This document shows, piece by piece, positions 7,553 to 16,191 of a stretch of 19,629 nucleotides of DNA. Both the position numbers and the translations under genes were made by a program. The stretch is taken from NCBI GenBank assembly GCA_025349905.2, contig MU624821.1:2292-21920 (forward strand), written 5' to 3'. The notes beneath the pieces were generated by a model. That model was not told where the DNA came from. It made no database searches and worked only from the letters and a program-made list of their open reading frames with translations. Each line of letters begins with the position of its first letter. Within the stretch, counting starts at the first letter, position 1. The stretch is from Blastocladiella britannica. Lineage: Eukaryota > Blastocladiomycota > Blastocladiomycetes > Blastocladiales > Blastocladiaceae.

Positions 7553-9391
7553 TTACCCAACCACAACGACCCGCGTCTTGAGCAACACCGCCCCGCGCGC
7601 GCCGTCATCCACCCACCCGGGCCACACCACGTCTCCTACAACCGCTGTCCCCTTCCCACCCGATGTGCCCTGTTGGTACACCCGCATCCACGTATCGTCC
7701 ACCGCGTCGCCGCGCGCCGCCGTCACCACCCGCACCGTCGGGTACGCGGCGGCCAGACGCGCCAGGACACGGCGCGCGCGGGCCTCGACGTCCCGAATCA
7801 CCACTTCATTCGCAGTCACGGACGCGGTAGAAGCAGTCCCGTTAACCCGGGCCAGAACCTCGGTCAAAACGGCCGCCATCACTTTCGATTGGGCGGCGCG
7901 GCGCTCGAAGATCACTTGGTGCGCTGGTGTTCTTGGTGCCGATCCATTATCAGAGGCGGAAGAGGCAGATGAAGCGGCGACGGAAGCTGCGGCCGCCGTC
8001 TCCACCACCACAAACGCCGCCTCCCACGCGTCCGCCAGCGCTTGCAGCGAGTTATCCTCATCATCATCATCACCTGGGACAACTGGCACAGCAGCAGCCG
8101 CGGAGGCAGTGGTCGGTGCCACGACCGTCGACGGCGTCGGCGTCGCAATTGTGCCGACCGTGTCGGCGGGGGACCACAGCTCGGGGATCGCCGACCGCGG
8201 GATCGAGACAGGGCGACCGTGAGGAAGGGCCGCGGTGGATGTGTACCCGAGCGTGGTGCTGGTGCGGTTGGAATGGTGACCGCTAGTCCGCTCCGAGATG
8301 GGCATGCTGCGGGAGGTCGAGATGCGCTTCCCTCCGTTGATGGACGTCAACAGGTCGTCGCCGTACATGTTGCGACGGTGACTGCGGCGCCGGCGACGCA
8401 TCAGCACAAACGCTGCTACCTGTATTGTTTTCCGGCACAAATGAGTTCCATGCCCCCCCAATCCAAAAAAAGAGGTAAAACGTACCAGTGCCACCACCAC
8501 CACTCCACCTCCAATCGCCAAGATCAGCGTCAACGACGACATCCCGCCGTTACTCCCGCCCGTCCCCGCCACCGTAGTCCCACTGCCACCGCTACCGGCA
8601 GCCCCGCCCCCAAACGCCTCCACCATCGCAAACGGGTCCACCGACGCCGCCCCGTCATCCCCGCCGCCGCACTGCACCGCTTTCACGTTCCCCAGCTTCC
8701 ACAATGGCAGTTGGGCGGAGTCCGCGATCCAGTGACACTGCACCGATGCGGTGCCGTTGGTGGCGCTGGTCGGCGCGCCGGTGGACCTAAACGTCAGGCA
8801 CCCGTGCAGTAACGCTGGGACCGAGTTGGGGACGTCGCGGGTGGCGGAGATGGAGGTGCCGGGCGGGCACACGCACGCAGTGACCGCGGGTGTGGTGGCA
8901 CCCGGGGTGGGAGTGGAAGCCAGAGCGGCGCGGCGGAAAAACGCGGTCGGTAGCGTGGTCGTTGAGATAGCAGTGCTGCTACTGGAGCTAGTGGTGGTGG
9001 GTGCCGCGGTCGTGGCGGTGCCAGGGACGCTGGTGGCGGTCGGCACTAACGCCGGCGGAGAGAACGCCGGCGGCAACGCGGACGCCTTGGCAGAAGCCCA
9101 CGGAACCAGCGAACCACCCGCCAGCATTTGCGGAACGAGACTGGGACCGCACAGCCACATGGCCGGATTGGTCGGCGTCTCCAGTGGGGCCAAAACCAAA
9201 CAGCCGGTCAGGTCGGCCGACTTGAGTAACTGGTCGAGCGACGGTTTGGACGACGAGCGGCCGCTGGCGGCGTTGGACGAGGCGGCGCAGGTGACACCTG
9301 TCTCCTTTTCGACCGTGGCACAGGTCGCTTGGGATAATGGGGTTACGCCGGCGGGGACCGGGACGATGGGGAAGGTGGGACAATTTGACAT
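7553..9391 (-). CDS. Ten-cysteine single-pass membrane protein, paralogue 3, with C-terminal WPGWVD domain
   Basis: Exons 9391-8486 and 8419-7553 are joined over a 66-nt phase-0 intron (8485-8420). This intron has no stop codon, so a retained form would add 22 residues. Spliced length is 590 aa. I chose the ATG at 9391 because all three paralogues then begin three to five residues before the first cysteine; an ATG at 9505 would add 38 unsupported residues. Ten cysteines (4, 24, 35, 64, 81, 173, 175, 198, 219, 241) keep the family order, with TGCLV, MWLC, LHGCL, CHWI and SVDPF. A Thr/Ser-rich mucin-like insert lies at about 115-165. The transmembrane helix (about 287-309) is followed by RRRRRSHRR. 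The tail has an acidic run, then the C-terminal domain (about 420-590): NSLQALADAWEAAF, TWMRVY and WPGWVD (from W568). Function unknown. Confidence 0.85.
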   Translation of the reverse strand: MSNCPTFPIVPVPAGVTPLSQATCATVEKETGVTCAASSNAASGRSSSKPSLDQLLKSADLTGCLVLAPLETPTNPAMWLCGPSLVPQMLAGGSLVPWASAKASALPPAFSPPALVPTATSVPGTATTAAPTTTSSSSSTAISTTTLPTAFFRRAALASTPTPGATTPAVTACVCPPGTSISATRDVPNSVPALLHGCLTFRSTGAPTSATNGTASVQCHWIADSAQLPLWKLGNVKAVQCGGGDDGAASVDPFAMVEAFGGGAAGSGGSGTTVAGTGGSNGGMSSLTLILAIGGGVVVVALVRFTSFFGLGGHGTHLCRKTIQVAAFVLMRRRRRSHRRNMYGDDLLTSINGGKRISTSRSMPISERTSGHHSNRTSTTLGYTSTAALPHGRPVSIPRSAIPELWSPADTVGTIATPTPSTVVAPTTASAAAAVPVVPGDDDDEDNSLQALADAWEAAFVVVETAAAASVAASSASSASDNGSAPRTPAHQVIFERRAAQSKVMAAVLTEVLARVNGTASTASVTANEVVIRDVEARARRVLARLAAAYPTVRVVTAARGDAVDDTWMRVYQQGTSGGKGTAVVGDVVWPGWVDDGARGAVLLKTRVVVVG

Positions 9392-9591
9392 ATTTTTTCT
9401 ATAATGGAAGTTGAGAGAGCCATCACAAGAGATGCGAGTATGCGAGGATGAGAAGCGTGGCAACCCGCAGGCGAAGTGAGAGTGAGTTTGAGAGTTGCGG
9501 TGCATCCTGAAACGAAGGCCCGATTTGGCAGTCCAAGTTGATTTACACTACACTAAACTACACTAACATATCTCACAGCGACGACCCACGC

Positions 9592-11328
9592 CTACCCACG
9601 CCGCGGCCCATCCTTGGCCCACGTCTGCGCAACCAACAGGGGAAACACCAGCGACGCGTCGGCGTAGATCTTGGCGGCTTGCGCGTCCATCTTGATCTTG
9701 CCCCACGACACCGCCTCGTCCGGCCGCGCGCCCGCATCGGACCCGTCAAACTCCTGGCCCGTGTTGATGAACACGGCGTAGTCGGCTCCATTCCTCTATT
9801 TCAATGGGTATGTCAGACCACGAAACAGTTGAGAACAGCAGAAACGTAAACGTGCCATCAAATTGGCATTGCAAATATGATGCTTGACCACCCCGCCCCC
9901 CAAAATCACCATGCCCGTCCGTTTCGCAAATACCGCCTGGTCGTTGATCGACTTGATATCCTGCACCAAGTCCAACACCAAACCCGGGTTGCGGAACGAG
10001 TGGAAATAAAGCATATCGCCCAAGGATCCGTCGGTCAACGCCGGGCAGTACACCGGGATGTTGTTTTGCGACGCCCAGTAGTAGATCGACGACGGGTGGT
10101 TGATTTTGGAGCCCAGGTGCGCGATCAATTTGGATGGAGTCCAGACAATACCCTAATCTCATTGGGTGGTTAGTGTTAAGGTAAAGAGTCGGGAAAAAAT
10201 GGAGCATACATCGCGAATCTGCATCTCCAAACACTCGTCCAGAATCGGCATCACCCAGTCCTCGAACTTGCAGTAGTTGTCGTTGGGCACCAACAAGTTG
10301 CCGATCCGGTTCAAGCCCTTTTTGCGCAAGTCGGCTCCACGTAACGCAAAGTCACCCACGTACGTGTCGGCGAGGCACTTGATAAAGTCCTCTTCGATCC
10401 CACCGGCCGTGGTTACCACCACATCGACCTATTATCCATTTTTCAATTGAGTCCAAATCCAAAAAAAAAAAAAAAAAGGGGGGGAGTTGAGCAAAATAAA
10501 AGAATATCGGTACCATCTTGTGCTCGACCAAGTACCGAATCACCTCGCGAATCCCCGACGACACCAGGTTCGACGTGTACCCGAGAAACACTTTACATTT
10601 GGTGTTGGCGCGCTCGTGCGCCTTGGCGGCGCGCGCCGCCTGCTTTTCATCGGACGCGTCAACGTCCGTCGGATTGTTATCGTCCTCGGCATCGGAGTCG
10701 GGCTCGTCCGACAATCGCCATGCCCTCTAAAATCACCAATAACCAAGTTAAAAAAACCAAGTGGTGTCCATATTCTAAGTTAAGTGAAGAATTCCCATAC
10801 CATCTGATTCACAATGTCCACCCCGCGCGCAAACGACGTGCCTTGGTATCCGATGGTGGCGTACGCGTCCAGCAGTGAGTACAGCGTCTGGTCGCGGTTG
10901 AATTCGGGCCCGACCACGACCGGGTGGGTCCCCGCCAGCGACGTGGAGGTCACGAGAACCGCGGCGGCGACCGAGGCCGGGACCGCATCGACTTTTTTCG
11001 CGGGTGGTTCTGTTGTTGTGTCGTTGGCGTCGGTCGACGCTGCAGCGGCAGGAGCTGCAGCAATGGGAGCAGTGGCGGATCGGCGTTTGGTACCAGCAGT
11101 AGAGGAAGAAGCAGCAGCAGCGGCTTCGGCATCGGCAGCCGCCTCGGCATCAATCACTGGGTCTCCGTCCACGTCCATGTCACTCGCGTCGTCATCGGCC
11201 TCCTCGGCGTTGGCAGCAGTCCATGCATTAGACCTGGCGGCTCCGAACGCGGCGCGGGACCCAGTGGCGGCTGCTTCCAGGACAGCCTTTGGCGTCGTAG
11301 GCGACGACGAGGTGGTTGAATCGCTCAT
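9592..11328 (-). CDS. DYS1: Deoxyhypusine synthase
   Basis: Five exons (11328-10801, 10726-10514, 10428-10210, 10152-9856, 9795-9592) encode 486 aa; all four introns (74, 85, 57 and 60 nt) are phase 0. The last intron starts with GC instead of GT. The enzyme transfers the aminobutyl group of spermidine to a lysine of eIF5A in an NAD-dependent reaction, the first step of hypusine synthesis in the cytosol. Family blocks are nearly intact: [100 protein letters not shown] and [17 protein letters not shown] places the catalytic lysine at K452. It is longer than usual (human 369 aa) because of a roughly 110-residue Ala/Asp-rich N-terminal extension and an acidic insert at about 185-205. The ATG at 11328 is the first in frame. 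It shares a divergent promoter with AspRS. Confidence 0.96.
9796..9855 (-). other. GC-AG intron in deoxyhypusine synthase
   Basis: The 60-nt intron begins GCACGT and ends ATAG. Its boundaries are fixed by protein homology: NANLM on one side and RNGADYAV on the other are contiguous in this enzyme family. The nearby GT at 9851-9850 cannot be joined to any downstream AG in the correct frame. Confidence 0.8.
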
Positions 11329-11562
11329 TTCGCTTTTGTTGTCGGGGACCAAAACCAAGGGCTATTTGACACGACCAGGGACGTGCAGCAGAGCAAGAGA
11401 CGCGTGATTCTTTAGATTACAAGTGTTCCTTTTCGAAGAGAGGTGGATTCGACGTCGAAAGTTGGAAGGAAAAATTCCAAAGTTCAGTGGTGGTGATGGG
11501 GTTGCCAGAACAACGCAACGGTACCGCGTACTCATTCGCTTTCAAAACCCCATAAAAACAAA
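11329..11562. promoter_or_regulatory. Bidirectional promoter between deoxyhypusine synthase and AspRS
   Basis: 234 bp separate two divergent start codons. Almost at the midpoint lies the perfect 12-bp palindrome TTCGACGTCGAA (11448-11459), whose GACGTC core matches the half-site arrangement of ATF/CREB-type bZIP factors. Next to it is an inverted repeat TTGGAA / TTCCAA (11462-11467 and 11475-11480, 7-nt spacer). A CATAAAAAC near 11550 is close to the AspRS start. Joint regulation of the two translation genes is inferred from the arrangement only. Confidence 0.45.
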
Positions 11563-13714
11563 ATGATCTCGGCACTCGCAAGACCACGCGTCATTTCGAC
11601 GTTTGCGGCCGCCGGACGCGTCGCGTCTCTCGTTTTCCAGCACCGACTGTTATTCCGACCCCTCCACAGCTCGACAACAACACCAACACCAACACCCATT
11701 CCTAATGGATACACATTCAACCGATCCGTCCCGTCCCTCGCCGACCTGACCTTACCTTCCCACCCGCCCGGAACCCAAGTGACGCTGTGCGGGTGGGCGC
11801 AGACCGTCCGCCGGCTTAGCGCGTCGCTCGCGTTCGTGGTCTTGCGTGACGGTACGGCCACCGTGCAGTGCGTCGTGCACTCGGAAAAACTGGTGGCGGC
11901 GCTGGCCGACGTGTCGGCCGAATCGGTGGTGCGTGTGACGGGATCCACGCTTGAAAAAAAGGAGGGGGGTGTTGAGGTGGTCGTGGAGGAAGTCGAGCTG
12001 GTCAACAGGGCGGACAAGTTGCCCGTGCAGTTGTTTGGCACTGGCGGTGCTACTCTGGTACTTTTTCTTGAAATGGGACTCGGATCACCCCCCTCCCCTG
12101 GTACTGACCAAATACACATGTTAGCCCAACGAAGACGCGCGGCTCAAGTACCGCTACTTAGACCTCCGCCGCCCGTCCTTACAACTCGCTCTTCGGGCCC
12201 GGCACTTGGCTTTACAATCCACACGCACCACGTTAACCCAACACCACGGGTTTTTGGAGATCGAGACCCCCATGCTGTTCAAGTCCACGCCCGAGGGCGC
12301 CCGCGAATTCCTCGTCCCGACCAGGCGGGCTGGCACGTTTTACGCGCTCGCGCAGTCCCCACAACAGTACAAGCAACTGCTCATGGCCAGTGGAATCGAC
12401 CGGTATTTCCAGATCGCACGGTGTTTCCGCGACGAAGACCAGCGCAAGGACCGGCAGCCGGAGTTCACACAGGTCGACTTGGAAGTCGCGTGGCCGGAAG
12501 GTGGACCGGAGGCCGTGCGAGGGGTGGTGGAAGATGTGGTGGCCGGGATCGTCAAGGCGGTTTCTGGTGCGACCGCTGATGAGCGGCCGCCCGTACGAGT
12601 GGAGTTTCCGCGCATCTCGTACGAAGACGCCATGCGGCGGTTCGGGATCGATAAGCCGGATATGCGGTACGACGGGGTCGCCGAGATCGCTCAACTCCCC
12701 GCCGCATCGGCATCCACCGATTACAAAGTCGTGGATACTCTGCACTTGCCCGCCCACACGTTCCCGCTCTCCGCCGCCGACACCGCGCGACTGACCGCCG
12801 CCGCCAAATCGGTCGACCCGTCGCTGCACGTGGTGCGGTGGCGCCCTGACCGCTCACCGGCGTTCCCGTTCCTGGACCCCAAATCCACGGTTTCGTTCGA
12901 CGGGTACACCAAAAATGATACGGTGATCTTTGCGCCACGCACCCACGCCCGCGCCATGGGCGGGGCCACGGCGCTGGGCAAGTTGCGCGCGGCCATGCTC
13001 GGGTGCGGCGCGCACGCCGACGCCCCATTACTTCCCGCTTCGGCACGCGCATCACTCATGAATCGACCCAAACGACACACGTTCGTGTGGGTCGAAGGGT
13101 TCCCGCTGTTCACGCCGACCGAGATGGACGACAAGCCCGCGCACGCGATCGGAACCGACAACAACAACAACAACAACCAAGCGAGTGCCCCGAGGCGGCA
13201 GTGGACGGCTACGCACCACCCGTTCACGGCGCCGCGGCCTAGCGACGCACATCTACTGGTACCAAAAGAAGACAGAAATGATGAAGACGCACTGGCATCC
13301 ATCCACGGCCTCCACTACGACCTGGTCCTGAACGGGTTCGAGGTGGCGGGGGGGTCGGTCCGCATTCACTCGGCCGACATGCAGCGCCGCGTGTTCGAGG
13401 TGCTGGGCATGTCGGAAACGCAGCGCACGCAGTTTGCGCACTTGGTCGACGCGCTTAGGTTCGGGTGTCCGCCGCATGCGGGCGCGGCGATTGGTATGAC
13501 TCCGTTTCCATTTTTATGAGATTGAAGGATATTGACATGGATTTTGGTGGGTACAGGTTTTGATCGGCTGCTCAGCGTGTTGCTGGAAACGCCGTCGATC
13601 CGTGACGTGATTGCGTTCCCAAAGAGTTCGGGGGCCGAGCTCATGGTCGGGTCGCCGGCGCACGTGGCCGAGAGTCAGCTGAAGGAGTACCATTTGCGAG
13701 TACGCGATGAGTAA
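11563..13714 (+). CDS. MSD1: Aspartyl-tRNA synthetase, mitochondrial (bacterial type)
   Basis: Three exons (11563-12057, 12125-13493, 13557-13714) with introns of 67 and 63 nt give 673 aa. It charges tRNA-Asp with aspartate; the bacterial-type architecture and an Arg-rich, acid-poor N-terminus (residues 1-37, e.g. LARPRVISTFAAAGRVASL) indicate import into mitochondria. The OB-fold anticodon-binding domain comes first (VTLCGWAQTVRR). ARLKYRYLDLRRP leads into the class II core; motif 2 is RCFRDEDQRKDRQPEFTQ (about 264-281). A GAD-type insertion occupies the middle (YEDAMRRFGIDKPDMRYD onward), and motif 3 is GFDRLL at 622-627. The block WTATHHPFTAPRP is present. A short polyasparagine insert (NNNNNNQ) precedes that block and is absent from typical homologues. 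The C-terminus IRDVIAFPKSSG is typical. MetRS follows on the same strand 128 bp downstream. Confidence 0.95.
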
Positions 13715-13842
13715 TCCCATTGTGGTGACTCTTGAGGTTAGCAGTTGTTGTCTGTTGTTTGTTTATGTGTCACATCGTTCTCCTCTTTCAAACTCGCCCT
13801 GTACTTGTATTTATTCGCGTATAATAATAATAAAACACAACA

Positions 13843-16057
13843 ATGGCACGAACGTACCAGCGCCCGACCACCGTCCCGTACGCTTTAAATACTTCAATAT
13901 CAACAACAACAGCAACAACAACAACAACAACTAAAACTAATAAATAATATTAAAAAGACGACCGGACCCGGCCCGCCGCAACATCCTGATCACCTCGGCC
14001 CTGCCCTACGTCAACAACGAGCCGCACCTGGGCAACATCATTGGCTGTGTCCTGTCGGCCGACGTGTTTGCGCGGTACTCGCGGCTGCGCGGATACAACA
14101 CGCTGTACGTGTCCGGCACCGACGAGTACGGGACCGCCACCGAAACGAAAGCCATCGAGGAAGGGACGGACTGCATGACCCTGTGCTCCAAATACCACGC
14201 GCTGCATAAGGATATCTACGCGTACTTTGACATTGACTTTGATAAGTTTGGGCGGACGACCACCGACCACCAAACAGAGTGTGTATATTCTTTTGTTTTA
14301 GATACCGTTATATAATACTGAAAAAACAATTTTTTTAAAATGGAAATAGGATCGCCCAAGATATCTTCCTCAAGCTGCACGCCAACAACAACCTGATCGA
14401 GCAGTCCACCACCCAGCTGTACTGCACTACATGCCCGCGGTTCCTCGCCGACCGGTACGTCGAGGGCACCTGCCCGCTGTGCAAGTTCCCCGACGCCCGC
14501 GGCGACCAGTGCGACGGGTGCGCGAAACTGCTGAACGCCGAAGACCTGATCAACCCGCGGTGCAAGCTGTGCTCGTCGGCCCCCGAGCCGCGCCAGTCAA
14601 CGCACATGTTCATTGACTTGCCCAAACTGACTGCCGACCTCGAGGCATGGGTCGAGATCGCGGCGGCAAAGGGCAAATGGTCGGCCAACTCGATCGCCGT
14701 CACCCGCGCTTGGCTCAAAGAGGGCTTGAAACCGCGGTGCATTACCCGCGACCTCAAGTGGGGCACGCCGGTTCCCTTGGAAGGGTGGGACGGGAAGGTG
14801 TTTTACGTGTGGTTTGACGCGCCCATCGGGTACCCGTCTATCACCGCATCGCTGACCGACCACTGGCGCGAGTGGTGGTTCAACCCGCAAAATGTGCAGC
14901 TGTACCAGTTCATGGGCAAGGATAACGTGCCCTTTCACACCGTCGTGTTCCCGTCGTCGCTGATCGGCACCGGCGAGCCCTGGACCATGCTGCACCACGT
15001 GTCCACCACCGAGTACCTCAACTACGAGCAAGGGAAATTCTCGAAGTCGCGACGCACGGGCGTGTTTGGGTCCGCCGTGAAGGGTACGGGGATCGATATC
15101 TCGGTCTGGCGGTACTACTTGCTGGCCAACCGGCCCGAGTCGCAGGACTCGGACTTCTCGTGGACCGAATTCATTCAGCGCAACAACTCGGAACTGCTCA
15201 ACAACTTGGGCAACTTTGTCAACCGCGTCGTCAAGTACGCGGGCGTCCGGTTCAACAAGCAAGTGCCCGTGCACTCGGGCTCCTGGGCCGCGGATCCCAT
15301 CGACGCCGCACTCGTCCGCGATATCTCGGCCCTCACCGTCCAGTACTTGGTCGCGCTCGAGTCGGTGAAACTGCGCGCGGGCCTGACGCTGGCCATGGCG
15401 GTCTCGGCCCGCGGGAACCAGTACTTGCAAGACAACAAGATCGACAACGCGCTGTACGCGCGTGACCCGTTCCGGTGCGCGACGGTCGTCCGCCACGCAC
15501 TCGAAATCGTGTACTTGCTCGCCGCTCTGGTCTACCCGTACATGCCGGGAACCGCACGCAAGATTGGCGCCATGCTCAACGCCGACCAGCCCATGTATCC
15601 CGAAGAGGGGACGTTTGTGCCGGCGCTCGTGGCCGGGCACGGGATCAATGACGCCGAGTACTTGTTCACGCGCATCGACGAGGCGAAAGCGGAAGAGTTC
15701 CGCGCTCGGTTCGGTGGGGCGTCGGCCGGTGGGGCGCCGACCGCACAGGCCGCAGCTGTTAGCACGAGCGCCGCGCCGCCGAACGGCAAGAAGCCTGCTG
15801 GTGCCGGTGGATCCAAGCGCGCGGCTACCAAGGCATCGGCGGCGGCCGACCCGGTCAAGATGTTGGCCAAGATCGACCCGGCGCAACTGACTCAGCGCGC
15901 GACGGCGTTGCAGGCGGCGGCGGCCACGGCCGGCGAGAAGGTCAAGACGCTCAAGACCAGTAAGGCCGCGGCCGACGTGGTGGCGGTGGCGGTGGCCGAG
16001 TTGTTGGCGGCGAAAGCGGCGCTGGTGGTCGAGTTGCGGTCGATCTTGGGCGAGTAA
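13843..16057 (+). CDS. MES1: Methionyl-tRNA synthetase, cytosolic, with C-terminal WHEP domain
   Basis: Three exons: a short first one from the ATG at 13843 (good context, ACAATGG), then 13958-14278 and 14350-16057. Exon 1 probably ends at 13877 (80-nt intron, donor GTACGC; 687 aa); a donor at 13853 (GTACCA; 679 aa) keeps the same frame. Both introns are phase 2. It charges tRNA-Met, including the initiator. The class I HIGH-type motif is HLGN (35-38) and the KMSKS-type motif is KFSKS (348-352), by the 687-aa numbering. The connective peptide has four zinc-type knuckles (CTTC, CPLC, CDGC, CKLC). [16 protein letters not shown] and [18 protein letters not shown] blocks match eukaryotic cytosolic enzymes. 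It lacks the long N-terminal GST-like domain. After an Ala/Gly linker, residues about 632-684 form a WHEP-like helical hairpin, usually an RNA- or protein-binding appendix. The gene converges with the F-box-like gene. Confidence 0.94.
13900..13931 (+). repeat. CAA/AAC trinucleotide tract in the first MetRS intron
   Basis: A run of CAA units, interrupted once by CAG, lies inside the first MetRS intron. A similar AAC run at 13157-13177 lies in the AspRS coding sequence and encodes its asparagine insert. Both are ordinary microsatellite-like tracts. Confidence 0.8.
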
Positions 16058-16168
16058 TTTTTATTATTTTGATGGTTTGGTTGAATTGGAAATGACCAAG
16101 GGCTTTTGCAAAAAAAAATTCGAATGGGGTCGAGTGGCGGGGGTACCCTTGATTGCCAAAGAAAAAAA

Positions 16169-16190
16169 ATATATATATATATATATATAT
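16169..16190. repeat. (AT)11 microsatellite
   Basis: Eleven AT units follow an A tract in the 134-bp gap between the convergent MetRS and F-box-like genes, directly after the stop codon of the minus-strand gene. It probably lies in the 3' untranslated region of one or both transcripts. Confidence 0.9.
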
Positions 16191-16191
16191 G

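Noticed and set aside
9391..9505. Upstream ATG adding 38 residues to paralogue 3
   Set aside because: The added residues are not hydrophobic, have no counterpart in the other two paralogues and would misplace the conserved cysteine-near start.
11328..11358. Ten-residue N-terminal extension of deoxyhypusine synthase
   Set aside because: The first codon would be TTG. The ATG at 11328 is the first true start in frame.
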